A stretch of DNA of 64,000 bases from Muribacter muris (GTDB lineage: Bacteria; Pseudomonadota; Gammaproteobacteria; Enterobacterales; Pasteurellaceae). The stretch is taken from NCBI RefSeq assembly GCF_001038205.1, contig NZ_JWIZ01000012.1, positions 1-64,000 on the forward strand, in the 5' to 3' direction. Shown here in pieces: positions 30,333-38,589 of the stretch. The notes below the pieces were generated by a model that was not told the DNA's origin, did not search any database, and saw nothing but the letters and a program-made list of their open reading frames with translations. Every line of letters starts with the position of its first letter. The stretch's first letter is position 1. Both the position numbers and the translations under genes were made by a program.

Positions 30333-31088
30333 ATGAATAAAGAAGAAGTTGGACATCATTTCTTAGCCCGTTTGGGCAAAACCCGTTTACGTCCGGGCGG
30401 CAAGCTGGCAACGGATTGGCTCATTGCAAACGGCGATTTCCGAAAAAATAAAAAAGTATTGGAGGTTGCCTGCAATATGGGGACAACCGCAATTGAAATC
30501 GCCAAACAATTCGGCTGCCAAGTCATTGGCATTGATTTGGACGAAGACGCACTCGCCAAAGCCCGTCAGCAAATTAAAGAAAATGAGTTGGAACATTTAG
30601 TGCAAGTACAACGGGGCAATGCGACCCGCCTGCCTTTTGACGATCATAGTTTTGATATTGTCATCAACGAAGCAATGCTGACAATGCTCCCCCGTGAAGC
30701 AAAAGAAAAGGCGATCAAAGAATATCTGCGTGTGCTAAAACCGAACGGTTTTCTGCTCACCCACGATGTGATGTTGAATACGGAAGATGCCGAAGATCTC
30801 CTTGCTCAACTGAGAGAGGCGATCAATATCAGCGTAACACCGATGACAAAAAACGGCTGGAAAACCCTATTCGCCGAGTGCGGTTTCCGCAATGTCGATA
30901 CCTTTAGCGGCGAGATGAGCTTGCTCTCACCAAAGGGGTTAATCTATGATGAGGGCGTATTAGGCGCAATGAAAATTGTCGGCAACGCACTCAAGCCGGA
31001 AAATCGGGATACATTCAAAAAGATGTTCCAAACCTTCAATGATAACGAAAAAAAATTAGGCTTTATCGCAGTATGTAGTCAAAAATAA
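30333..31088 (+). CDS. Class I SAM-dependent methyltransferase
   Basis: A 251-residue UbiE-like Rossmann methyltransferase. SAM-binding motif I is [20 protein letters not shown] (about 43-62), a variant of the usual VLEVGCGxG, motif II is [14 protein letters not shown], and the [18 protein letters not shown] block follows motif III. The substrate is unknown; UbiE itself is smaller in difference and the sequence is not close to it. The 3' part is family-typical ([15 protein letters not shown]). It is likely monocistronic or first of a run with perM, 44 bases downstream. Confidence 0.82.
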   Translation: MNKEEVGHHFLARLGKTRLRPGGKLATDWLIANGDFRKNKKVLEVACNMGTTAIEIAKQFGCQVIGIDLDEDALAKARQQIKENELEHLVQVQRGNATRLPFDDHSFDIVINEAMLTMLPREAKEKAIKEYLRVLKPNGFLLTHDVMLNTEDAEDLLAQLREAINISVTPMTKNGWKTLFAECGFRNVDTFSGEMSLLSPKGLIYDEGVLGAMKIVGNALKPENRDTFKKMFQTFNDNEKKLGFIAVCSQK

Positions 31089-31132
31089 TACGCTGTCGGC
31101 TAAAGCGCTCAACACAACAACAGGAAGGCACA

Positions 31133-32188
31133 ATGTTTGAGATGTTCCAAAATTGGTATAAACAAAAATTTAATGACCCGCAAATTGTGGCGTTATTGGC
31201 GATTTTATTCATCGGTTTTGGGATCATCTATTTCTTCAGCCACCTGCTAATGCCGCTACTGATTGCGATTGTGTTTGCTTATTTGTTAGAGTGGCCGATT
31301 CGCTTTTTAACCATTACCCTCAAATTTCCCCGCCTATTAAGCCTGATAATCGTGTTGGGCGGCTTTATCTCTGTTTCCACCTTTCTGTTTGTGGTACTAC
31401 TGCCGAGTTTGTGGAATCAAGCGGTAACATTTATTAAAGATTTACCGTCAATGTTCAACCTGCTCAATGCGTGGCTGCAAGCCTTGCCGGAACACTACCC
31501 CGAACTGATTGACTACGCAATGCTGGATTCTTTGATGGACTCGCTAAGAAGTAAAATTCTCTCCTTTGGCGACTCTCTGCTGGCATTTTCGGTTAATTCT
31601 CTTGTCAGCCTTGTCGGACTCGGCATTTATGCATTTCTCGTACCGCTAATGGTGTTTTTCCTGCTCAAAGATAAATCGCTATTTATCCAATCGGCAATCC
31701 GATTTATGCCGAAAAATCGCCGCCTTGCCATACGGATTTGGGGGGAAATGCAACAACAAATCGCCAACTATATCCGTGGCAAATTCTTAGAAATCTTAAT
31801 TGTCGGTGTAGCGACCTATATCATCTTCTTATTCTTCGGGCTACGCTACCCGCTGTTATTATCTGTGGCAGTGGGATTATCCGTACTCGTCCCTTATATC
31901 GGCGCAGTTTTAGTTACCATTCCGGTCGCTTTGGTGGCACTGTTTCAATTCGGATTATCGCCGGATTTCTACTATTTACTCTTGGCATTTGTCATCAGCC
32001 AACTATTAGACGGCAATTTAGTCGTGCCGTTTTTATTCTCCGAAGCGGTGAACTTACACCCGCTCACCATCATTGTTGCCGTACTGATTTTCGGCGGCTT
32101 ATGGGGATTTTGGGGCGTCTTTTTCGCAATCCCACTGGCAACGTTGGTTAAAGCGGTTATCAATGTGCTGCCAAATACGGCAGATTAA
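31133..32188 (+). CDS. perM: AI-2E family permease, PerM type
   Basis: A 351-residue membrane protein with about seven to eight helices in two blocks (about 18-95 and 155-340), as in E. coli PerM (353 residues). Typical features are [20 protein letters not shown] near the start and [19 protein letters not shown] in the second half, ending in [20 protein letters not shown]. Members of this family include TqsA and sodium/proton antiporters; transport substrate of this one is unknown. It sits between the methyltransferase and ybhK on the same strand. Confidence 0.86.
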   Translation: MFEMFQNWYKQKFNDPQIVALLAILFIGFGIIYFFSHLLMPLLIAIVFAYLLEWPIRFLTITLKFPRLLSLIIVLGGFISVSTFLFVVLLPSLWNQAVTFIKDLPSMFNLLNAWLQALPEHYPELIDYAMLDSLMDSLRSKILSFGDSLLAFSVNSLVSLVGLGIYAFLVPLMVFFLLKDKSLFIQSAIRFMPKNRRLAIRIWGEMQQQIANYIRGKFLEILIVGVATYIIFLFFGLRYPLLLSVAVGLSVLVPYIGAVLVTIPVALVALFQFGLSPDFYYLLLAFVISQLLDGNLVVPFLFSEAVNLHPLTIIVAVLIFGGLWGFWGVFFAIPLATLVKAVINVLPNTAD

Positions 32189-32243
32189 GAACTAAATCGG
32201 CTCAAACTTGTCTTATCCTTAAATTTTTTAGGTCTTAATACTT

Positions 32244-33170
32244 ATGTTGCTTCAACAATCCCCTCGCCACCCCAATCTCCACGCCCTAAATAAAGTAGTG
32301 GCACTCGGTGGCGGACACGGCTTAGGCCGTTTACTCTCTTCCCTCGCCTTTTTAAAAGAGCGTCTAACCGGCATCGTTGCCACAACTGATAACGGCGGTT
32401 CAACAGGCAGAATCCGCTATCAACACGGCGGCATTGCGTGGGGGGATTTACGCAACTGCCTGACACAAATTATCGTCAAACCGACCGTAGCTTCCGCCCT
32501 GTTTGAATACCGTTTCGGCGGCAATGGTGAACTGTCAGGTCATAATTTAGGCAATCTGATTTTAAAGGCACTGGAAGATATGCGTATTCGTCCGCTAGAG
32601 GCAATCAATCTAGTACGGGATTTACTCAAAGTGCGTGTCGGGTTAATGCCAATGTCGGAAAGCCCCGTTCACCTCAGTGGTCGCTTATCCTGTGGCGAAA
32701 CCGTACTCGGCGAAGTCTCAATTGATGCCTTAACAGAAGTCCCACAAGAAATCGCTCTCACCCCAGAGGTCAGTGCAACCCCGGAAGTCATTGATGAACT
32801 CAAACAGGCGGAGCTTATCATTCTCGGTCCCGGCAGTTTTTTCACCAGTATTATGCCCTGTTTACTCGTCAAGGAAATCGCACAGACAATCCGACATAGC
32901 CAAGCTAAAGTGATTTTTATTGACAATATCGGTAAAGAACACGGTATGGCAGGCTCACTCTCCTTACCTGATCGCATTGAATGGCTCGAAAAATCCCTCG
33001 GCTTCCAGCGATTAAACGGTGTCATCACCACCCCGATTGAAACCACAACACTCCCCGACCATATCATAACACTCCGTCGGGCATTACAAGATGATATCAT
33101 CCACTACCGCCACGATCGCTATAAATTAAGTAAAGCGGTGGATAAGATAATTACCCAAATCTCTATTTAA
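32244..33170 (+). CDS. ybhK: YvcK/YbhK family protein (UDP-sugar-binding, gluconeogenesis factor)
   Basis: A 308-residue CofD-like fold protein. Signature segments are VVALGGGHGLGRLLSSLAFL (about 18-37), TTDNGGSTGRIR, GDLRNCL and LGPGSFFTSIMPCLLV. In Bacillus the homologue YvcK is needed on gluconeogenic carbon and for cell shape and binds UDP-sugars; the E. coli homologue is YbhK. Its role here is inferred from family only. It lies 55 bases after perM and converges on nanA. Confidence 0.88.
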   Translation: MLLQQSPRHPNLHALNKVVALGGGHGLGRLLSSLAFLKERLTGIVATTDNGGSTGRIRYQHGGIAWGDLRNCLTQIIVKPTVASALFEYRFGGNGELSGHNLGNLILKALEDMRIRPLEAINLVRDLLKVRVGLMPMSESPVHLSGRLSCGETVLGEVSIDALTEVPQEIALTPEVSATPEVIDELKQAELIILGPGSFFTSIMPCLLVKEIAQTIRHSQAKVIFIDNIGKEHGMAGSLSLPDRIEWLEKSLGFQRLNGVITTPIETTTLPDHIITLRRALQDDIIHYRHDRYKLSKAVDKIITQISI

Positions 33171-33183
33171 TATGCATTTTTGT

Positions 33184-33226
33184 AAAAACCACCGAAACAC
33201 GCCATTTGTAAGGTGATTTCGGTGGG
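33184..33226 (-). terminator. Terminator hairpin after nanA
   Basis: CCACCGAAA and TTTCGGTGG (9 bp) flank a 19-base loop. On the minus strand the stem is followed by TTTTT, so it should end the nanQ-nanR-nanA transcript; in the other direction the run is missing, though the stem lies after ybhK too. Confidence 0.7.
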
Positions 33227-33247
33227 TAATGGGGAGTTAATCAATAA

Positions 33248-34129
33248 TTACGAAAGATATTTCGCTTTTAAGGTTTTGACAACGGCTTTTTGTTCGTCAG
33301 AGAGTGATTTAGTCATTGGTTCGCGGCAATAGCCTGCTTCGACACCTTCACATTCGAGTAATCCTTTGATGGTTTGATACAAGCCGTTTGCTAAAATGCC
33401 TTCAATTAAATCATTAGTAACATTCTGAATTTCAAAGGCTTCTTTAATTTTGCCTTGTTGGGCTAACTCGAAAATTTGTCTTGCCCGCAAACCGTTCACA
33501 TTGAATGTGCTACCGATTGCACCGTCAATGCCCAATACCGCCGCCGGTAGCATCATTTCGTCAAAACCGGCGTAAATTAAGTGGTTTGGGAAAGCTTTGC
33601 GTAAACGTTCTAAGAGATAGAAATCGCCTGCCGTAAATTTCACCCCGATAATTTTCGGATTTTCAAACAATTCGGCAAATTGGCTCACCCCGATATTCAC
33701 GCCGGTTAAGAACGGGATAGAATACACAATCATTGGGCTGCCGGTTTCACGGATAATTGTTTCGTAGAAGTTTTTGATTTCAGGGAAGCTGAACTTATAG
33801 TAGAACGGAGTAACCGCCGATAAGCTGTCGTAGCCTAATGCCGTTGCGTATTTACCTAACTCTACCGCTTCTTTTAAATTCACGCTGCCGACTTGTGCGA
33901 TCAACGCCACTTGGTCTTTCGCTTCATCTTTCGCAATGCGGAAGATCTCTTTTTTCTCTTCGGTTGAAAGCATAAAGTTTTCTCCCGTTGAGCCTCCAAC
34001 ATATAAGCCGTCCACTTTCATCTTGTCGATATTGTGGCGGATAATTTGGCGTAAACCTTTTTCGTTGATCGTGCCGTCTTCATTAAATGAAACGAGCAAC
34101 GCACTGAAAATACCTTTGAGATTTTTCAT
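33248..34129 (-). CDS. nanA: N-acetylneuraminate lyase
   Basis: Splits sialic acid into N-acetylmannosamine and pyruvate, the first step of sialic-acid breakdown in host-adapted Pasteurellaceae. The 293-residue TIM-barrel product has the carboxylate-binding GGSTGEN (about 46-52), the tyrosine in PMIVYSIPFLTGV and the Schiff-base lysine in IIGVKFTAGDFYLLERL. Length is as in E. coli (297). It is the last gene of a three-gene run with nanR and nanQ; the transporter and nanEK are not in the window. Confidence 0.97.
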   Translation of the reverse strand: MKNLKGIFSALLVSFNEDGTINEKGLRQIIRHNIDKMKVDGLYVGGSTGENFMLSTEEKKEIFRIAKDEAKDQVALIAQVGSVNLKEAVELGKYATALGYDSLSAVTPFYYKFSFPEIKNFYETIIRETGSPMIVYSIPFLTGVNIGVSQFAELFENPKIIGVKFTAGDFYLLERLRKAFPNHLIYAGFDEMMLPAAVLGIDGAIGSTFNVNGLRARQIFELAQQGKIKEAFEIQNVTNDLIEGILANGLYQTIKGLLECEGVEAGYCREPMTKSLSDEQKAVVKTLKAKYLS

Positions 34130-34159
34130 TTTGTTTTCCTTGAGTTGATGAATGAAGGC

Positions 34160-34201
34160 AAGCGGTCGGTTTTACAAAAAAATCTGTCAATCCGACCGCT
34201 T
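34160..34201. repeat. Inverted pair of uptake sequences between nanR and nanA
   Basis: AAGCGGTCGG (34160-34169) and CCGACCGCTT (34192-34201) form a 10-bp stem in the 78-base gap between nanR and nanA. It could attenuate nanA relative to nanR, but no T tract follows it on the minus strand. Confidence 0.65.
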
Positions 34202-34207
34202 ACTTGG

Positions 34208-35074
34208 TTATTTAATTCGCTGTTCCAAAATGACATTGAGCGTTTTTTGCTTTTGCCGTATTGCTTTGTCCGGATCAGCTTTGACCAACAAAGTATAGAT
34301 GAGATCCAAAACAAACAGTTGCGCCATTTTCGTCCCGATAGAGTCGCCCTGCATATTGCCTTGACGGTTGCCGTTAATCAGCACATAGTGAGCCACTTCG
34401 GTAATTGGCGAGCGTAAATTATGGGTAATCGCCACTGTTGTTGCTTTATTATCACGGGCAATGCGCAAGGCTTTGGTTGTTTCTTCAGAATGACCGGAAT
34501 GGCTGATGCCGATGACTACATCGCCTTTTTTTAGCAATGCCGCCTGCATATACATAAAATGGTTATTGGTTACCGCATCGGTTTGTAGCCCAATTCGCAT
34601 TAATTTGTGTTTGGCATCTTCGGCTGTCAGCCCCGATGAACCGACCCCAAAGAGAAAAATGCGATTGGCTTTACGCAGCTCTTCGACTACTTTTTCCAAT
34701 ACCGGATAATCGAGTAAATTCACCGTTTCGGCAATAACATTTGCTAATGTGGTTTGTAATTTCGCCGCAATCTCTTTCGGGGAATCCGTTTCCGCCACAT
34801 CGGTATCCAGTAGTGTGCCACTTTCTTTGTCTTGGGTTGCCAGCTCAATCGCCAGATCCAATTTAAAATCGGTATAGCCTTTAAAACCGAGCGTGCGGCA
34901 AAAGCGGATAAAGGTTGCCTCGCCCACATCAAGTTGATGCGCTACTTCGGATAACGAGCATTGGCTCAACAAGCCCGGTTGAGATAAAATCGCACTGGCG
35001 ATTTTCTTTTCCGTTTTAGTCAGACTATTTTGTAGTGCGCCTATGGTGTCTAAAATTTTTCCGTGTGCCGGCAT
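34208..35074 (-). CDS. nanR: RpiR-family sialic-acid regulator NanR/SiaR
   Basis: A 288-residue transcription factor with an N-terminal RpiR helix-turn-helix (CSLSEVAHQLDVGEATFIRF, about 39-58) and a C-terminal SIS sugar-phosphate-binding domain (FGVGSSGLTAEDAKHKLMRIG near 139, GISHSGHSEET). In H. influenzae the homologue SiaR represses sialic-acid genes and responds to glucosamine-6-phosphate. The placement between nanQ and nanA supports that role. It begins one base inside the nanQ stop (TAATG), next to a run of seven G. A candidate operator lies at 35618-35633. Confidence 0.85.
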   Translation of the reverse strand: MPAHGKILDTIGALQNSLTKTEKKIASAILSQPGLLSQCSLSEVAHQLDVGEATFIRFCRTLGFKGYTDFKLDLAIELATQDKESGTLLDTDVAETDSPKEIAAKLQTTLANVIAETVNLLDYPVLEKVVEELRKANRIFLFGVGSSGLTAEDAKHKLMRIGLQTDAVTNNHFMYMQAALLKKGDVVIGISHSGHSEETTKALRIARDNKATTVAITHNLRSPITEVAHYVLINGNRQGNMQGDSIGTKMAQLFVLDLIYTLLVKADPDKAIRQKQKTLNVILEQRIK

Positions 35075-35547
35075 TATGCCCCCCCTAGTAATTCAATCGG
35101 CACTTTGACGACCAATTTCTTAATTGTTTGATGGGTAACAACCGTATTACCCGGTTTATGCGGCTCAAAGGGTAAAAAAATCGCAAACATATTCGGTTTT
35201 AAAATCACTTCATTTTTATTTTCGATCGCCGACGTTAATTGGTAGTCATCTTCTTCACGATAGTCGTCATACAATGACAAATTCGGCTGACTCACCCCAT
35301 ACTCAATCATCTCTTCACCTTCGATCAACAACTGAATATCAATAAATTTACGGTGCATTTCCGCTTGCTTGCCTTCCGCTGCTGAAGTTTCAAAGGTCAT
35401 CACATTCATTCGGATACCTGCTTCCAAATCCTGCCAACCTAACGGTAAATTAGGCAGATCGAGCGTTTTCAGTCGAGCGCATAATCTGGCAAAAACAGGG
35501 GGAAGTGAGTTTGCGTAGTCCGCACGAGATAAATCACCTAGTAACAT
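35074..35547 (-). CDS. nanQ: YhcH/YjgK/YiaL family protein (NanQ)
   Basis: A 157-residue cupin-like protein of the DUF386 family, whose member NanQ (YhcH) is an N-acetylneuraminate anomerase in E. coli. Visible are HRKFIDIQLLIEGEEMIEYG, the FEPHKPG motif with a metal-binding histidine, and KKLVVKVPIE near the C-terminus. Its place at the head of the sialic-acid run supports the assignment. The last codons read through GGGGGGG (35079-35085), so slippage there would alter only the C-terminal tail and the coupling to nanR. Confidence 0.86.
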   Translation of the reverse strand: MLLGDLSRADYANSLPPVFARLCARLKTLDLPNLPLGWQDLEAGIRMNVMTFETSAAEGKQAEMHRKFIDIQLLIEGEEMIEYGVSQPNLSLYDDYREEDDYQLTSAIENKNEVILKPNMFAIFLPFEPHKPGNTVVTHQTIKKLVVKVPIELLGGA

Positions 35548-35617
35548 AACATCTCCAAAAATAAAGGGGTGAGTTTATTGAGCAAATCGCTCCGTAACAA
35601 ACAGAATAAAAGAAGAT

Positions 35618-35633
35618 ATACTCCGTAGAGTAT
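35618..35633. promoter_or_regulatory. Palindrome upstream of nanQ, candidate NanR operator
   Basis: ATACTC, CGTA and GAGTAT form a perfect 6-bp-arm palindrome 71 bases upstream of the nanQ ATG. No other gene starts here: ppx ends 130 bases further upstream on the same strand. I cannot compare it to an experimentally defined SiaR site from memory. Confidence 0.45.
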
Positions 35634-35671
35634 CGGGTTATGGGAAGAATAACAAGGGGCAAAATAAAAAA

Positions 35672-35688
35672 ATGCGAGGTAGATCAAA
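35672..35688. promoter_or_regulatory. CRP-like site upstream of nanQ
   Basis: TGCGA, six bases, TCAAA matches the CRP core TGTGA-N6-TCACA at 8 of 10 positions. It lies about 55 bases upstream of the candidate NanR operator, in the arrangement expected if sialic-acid genes need cAMP-CRP as in H. influenzae. Confidence 0.4.
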
Positions 35689-35763
35689 TTTTTAACGGGG
35701 AAACACTCGGCTCACATTAGCCGCCGAGTGTTTTGCAAATCAATGCCACCATCTGACCGCTTG

Positions 35764-37269
35764 TCAGCTCACATTCAGCGTCAGACCAAGCGGCTGCAGA
35801 TATTGCGCTTCTTCATCCAAATCCGCCAAAACCAGCGGATTTTGACTTAAAAAATCCGGCTCAAATTGTAGTTGCCACACTTTATCCTCAATAGAGAGTG
35901 ATAGCTGGTTCGCCGCAACGGTTGCTTGGCGGGAACGGTTGAGCAACACCGCTAACCGAAAGAGGCGTAGTAGTGTCAGGATATCACGGTGATGAAAACG
36001 GCTTGTGCCCCTTAAATCGCTGCGTTTAAAATTCTTAAGGTGAAAACGCATTAAATTTGCCAACAAATTTTGCTGCTCGGTATCAAAGCCCGGCAGATCA
36101 CGGTTTACAATGATGTAGGCGGAATGGCGATGCACACCGTTATGATTGATACTGATGCCGACTTCGTGCAACAAACTTGCCCATTTTAGCATTGAACGCA
36201 ACTCGTTGATCTGCGTCTTATTCTTCCACGTTTTTACTTGTGCAAATAATTTTAACGCCGTTTCTCGCACACGGTTTGCCTGTTGCTGATCGATATTAAA
36301 CTGCTTGGCAAGCGCTTCCGCCGTGCGTTGTCGAATATCGCCGACCTGAAAACGTTGCTCCAGCCCGTACATTACCCCTTCACGCAATGCCCCGTCAGAA
36401 TAGCGCATTGATTGAATTTGGAAGGTGCGAAACAGGGCTAAGAGAATGGCAATGCCCGGTACTAATACATCAGCCCTCTCTTCCAGTAGCCCCTTTAATT
36501 GAATTGCCTTGAGTGAGCGAAAGGTTAAACAACGTTCAACAAGATCCTGCAAGCGAGCCTCGGTAATCAGCCCATCACGATAACCGTTTTCCATCAGCAC
36601 TTTGCTCACAGTTTTAATCGTACCGGACGACCCCAACACGTGTTGCCAGCCTAACTCCCGATATTCCCAACCAAGATCCTCGATTTTTTCCATTGCAGAT
36701 TGATAAGCCGCATCAAAATGTGCTTCGGTTAATTGCCCGTTGGGGAAAAAACGTTTCGCGAAACTAACGCAGCCCATATGGCGACTTTCCGCCCGTAGCG
36801 GCGTAAATTCATCGCCGATACTCATTTCTGTTGAACCGCCGCCGATGTCGATCACCAGTTTACGCCCTCGCTCCGGCTGGGTATGGCTTACGCCGGAATA
36901 AATCAGGCGCGCTTCTTCTTGACCGGTGATAATTTCGATCGGATACGGAAACACTTTCGCCGCCTGCGCCAAAAACGCTTGATTATTCACCGCTCGCCGT
37001 AAGGTGTAAGTGCCGACCACTTTGACATTATCTGCGGAAAAACCTTGTAGCCGTTTAGCAAATAGTCCCAAACACGCCACACCCCGATCGATCGCCGCTT
37101 GGCTTAACACGTGGTTGTCGTCCAGCCCTTCTGCCAAACGGACACGCCGTTTAATACGGGATAAAATTTGAATAGACCCGTTTACAATACGGGCAACAAT
37201 CATATGAAAACTGTTCGAGCCGAGATCAATCGCCGCAAACTCACGGGGAGGCTGAATACCTAGAGGCAT
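35764..37269 (-). CDS. ppx: Exopolyphosphatase (Ppx/GppA family)
   Basis: A 501-residue acetate-kinase-fold phosphatase that removes terminal phosphates from polyphosphate. Two ASKHA motifs are clear: FAAIDLGSNSFHMIVARIVN (11-30) and LVIDIGGGSTEMSIGDEF (about 139-156). The C-terminal HD-like region has LLHEVGISINHNGVHRHSAY. It is more like E. coli Ppx (HTQPERGRKLVIDIGGGSTE is almost the same) than GppA, and the length (Ppx 513, GppA 494) does not contradict this. Pasteurellaceae may use one enzyme for both (p)ppGpp and polyphosphate. Confidence 0.87.
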   Translation of the reverse strand: MPLGIQPPREFAAIDLGSNSFHMIVARIVNGSIQILSRIKRRVRLAEGLDDNHVLSQAAIDRGVACLGLFAKRLQGFSADNVKVVGTYTLRRAVNNQAFLAQAAKVFPYPIEIITGQEEARLIYSGVSHTQPERGRKLVIDIGGGSTEMSIGDEFTPLRAESRHMGCVSFAKRFFPNGQLTEAHFDAAYQSAMEKIEDLGWEYRELGWQHVLGSSGTIKTVSKVLMENGYRDGLITEARLQDLVERCLTFRSLKAIQLKGLLEERADVLVPGIAILLALFRTFQIQSMRYSDGALREGVMYGLEQRFQVGDIRQRTAEALAKQFNIDQQQANRVRETALKLFAQVKTWKNKTQINELRSMLKWASLLHEVGISINHNGVHRHSAYIIVNRDLPGFDTEQQNLLANLMRFHLKNFKRSDLRGTSRFHHRDILTLLRLFRLAVLLNRSRQATVAANQLSLSIEDKVWQLQFEPDFLSQNPLVLADLDEEAQYLQPLGLTLNVS

Positions 37270-37430
37270 AGATCAAATGTCCTTCGCAAAAGTGAAAATC
37301 ATAAATGTAGTGAGTTTATCATTTTTTGCCCAAAAAAGAATGATTACTTCAAGAAATTTACGCAATTCACCGCCGATATATACCGATAATCTATGCAATG
37401 ATTAGGGGGTAAGACAACGAGCCTGCACAT

Positions 37431-38060
37431 TCAGCGTTTTAGAGCAACGATGGCGGCTTGAGTGATCTGCCAGCCGCTGCGTAAAATAATAAGGCTGAGT
37501 AATAAGCTGGCAAGCGGGTCGATCCACTGCCAATCAAACAAATACGCCCCTAATCCCGATAAAATCGCCACTATCGAACCGAACAAATCTGCTAACACGT
37601 GTAAATAGGCGGCACGAATATTCAGGTTATTATGATCCGCATTCAACATTAAACGTGCCACCACAATATTGACAATCAGCCCAATGGCTGCAACCACCAT
37701 CATTGGAAGCGGTAACATTTTGATCGGATTTTGCAAACGCGCTATCGCTTCCCAAATAATATAGCCTGCAATCAGTAATAACGATACCCCATTGACGACC
37801 GCCAAAATCTGCGATACCTTCGGACGCTGAACGGAAACCCACAGCGCGAGCAATGCCAGCCCCAGCGACAAGGCATCATTTGCCATATGACCGGCATCTG
37901 CCATTAAAGCAAGGCTATTAAACCAATATCCGCCGACAAATTCCACCAACATAAAACCGGCAATAATGCTAAAGCTGATCAGCAACATACGCTTATCTTG
38001 CGGAATATGGTGGTGATCGTGGTGATGATTATGCGCTGCGTGGGAATGAGAGTGGGACAT
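37431..38060 (-). CDS. Cation diffusion facilitator metal exporter, short form (ZitB/CzcD-like)
   Basis: A 209-residue inner-membrane protein with a histidine-rich N-terminus (HSHSHAAHNHHHDHHH, residues 3-18) and about six helices carrying the CDF metal sites ALMADAGHMANDALSLGLA (near 50-68) and YLHVLADLFGSIVAILSG (near 152). It stops soon after helix VI (LRSGWQITQAAIVALKR) and so lacks the 80- to 100-residue cytoplasmic domain of ZitB (313 residues). No continuation is visible in other frames downstream. It probably exports Zn, Cd or Co. A MerR regulator lies divergently, and a 19-bp-spacer promoter (38099-38129) faces this gene. Confidence 0.85.
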   Translation of the reverse strand: MSHSHSHAAHNHHHDHHHIPQDKRMLLISFSIIAGFMLVEFVGGYWFNSLALMADAGHMANDALSLGLALLALWVSVQRPKVSQILAVVNGVSLLLIAGYIIWEAIARLQNPIKMLPLPMMVVAAIGLIVNIVVARLMLNADHNNLNIRAAYLHVLADLFGSIVAILSGLGAYLFDWQWIDPLASLLLSLIILRSGWQITQAAIVALKR

Positions 38061-38098
38061 AAAAACTCCTTAATTAACTTCACTGCTATTCGGTTGTT

Positions 38099-38129
38099 AA
38101 GATAAAAGGTGTAGTTACTACAAGGTCAA
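38099..38129 (-). promoter_or_regulatory. MerR-type promoter/operator with 19-bp spacer
   Basis: On the minus strand TTGACC (38124-38129) and TATCTT (38099-38104) are separated by 19 bases, too wide for normal sigma-70 use and diagnostic of MerR-family activation. Between them lies a dyad CCTTGTAGTAACTACACCTT, very like the ZntR/CueR/CadR operator core ACCTTGTAG..CTACAAGGT. It should drive the CDF exporter when the metal-loaded regulator twists the DNA. Confidence 0.8.
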
Positions 38130-38134
38130 TAGCG

Positions 38135-38527
38135 ATGTTAACATTTTTCAAAAAAGGGCAACTCAGTCGAATCACCGGCATTCACCTCGAAACGATTCGC
38201 TACTATGAGAAAATCGGGCTGCTGACCGCGCCGCAACGAGCGGAAAACGGTTATCGCTTATTTACCCAAGCCCATATCAACGAGTTAAACTTTATTAAAA
38301 CCTGCCGATCGCTTGGGTTCAGCATTGAGGAAATTAGGCAACTTAAAGCGTTGCAAAACGTCGAGCAGTCGCATTGCGCCGATGCGATCGTGGCACAACA
38401 TATCCATACTATTGAACAGAAAATTCAACAACTTACCGAAATGAAACAAAGGCTATTGGCGATTTCCGACTGTCAGCCGAATGAGAAATGTAAAGTAATG
38501 GCGTTTTTAAAACAGGCAGAAACATAG
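38135..38527 (+). CDS. MerR-family metal-responsive regulator (ZntR/CadR/PbrR-like)
   Basis: A 130-residue protein with the MerR winged helix (LSRITGIHLETIRYYEKIGL at about 10-29, then a PQRAENGYRLF wing), a long dimerisation coil (about 80-112) and metal-binding cysteines at SHC near residue 79 and in CQPNEKC near 113-119. That cysteine layout fits divalent metals (Zn, Cd, Pb) rather than CueR copper. It is divergent from the CDF exporter and its operator. The ATG at 38135 is only five bases from the -35 element, so the regulator likely represses itself. Confidence 0.87.
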   Translation: MLTFFKKGQLSRITGIHLETIRYYEKIGLLTAPQRAENGYRLFTQAHINELNFIKTCRSLGFSIEEIRQLKALQNVEQSHCADAIVAQHIHTIEQKIQQLTEMKQRLLAISDCQPNEKCKVMAFLKQAET

Positions 38528-38532
38528 AAAAG

Positions 38533-38576
38533 CAAGCGGTCGGTTTTGCAAGAAAAGTAGCAAAACCGACCGCTTG
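38533..38576. terminator. Inverted uptake-sequence pair between merR and pckA, bidirectional terminator
   Basis: A perfect 17-bp stem, CAAGCGGTCGGTTTTGC (38533-38549) and its complement (38560-38576), with a 10-base loop. It sits in the 62-base gap between two convergent genes. The two arms are each a full uptake sequence plus its T-rich flank. Confidence 0.8.
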
Positions 38577-38589
38577 TTAGAAGATTAAA

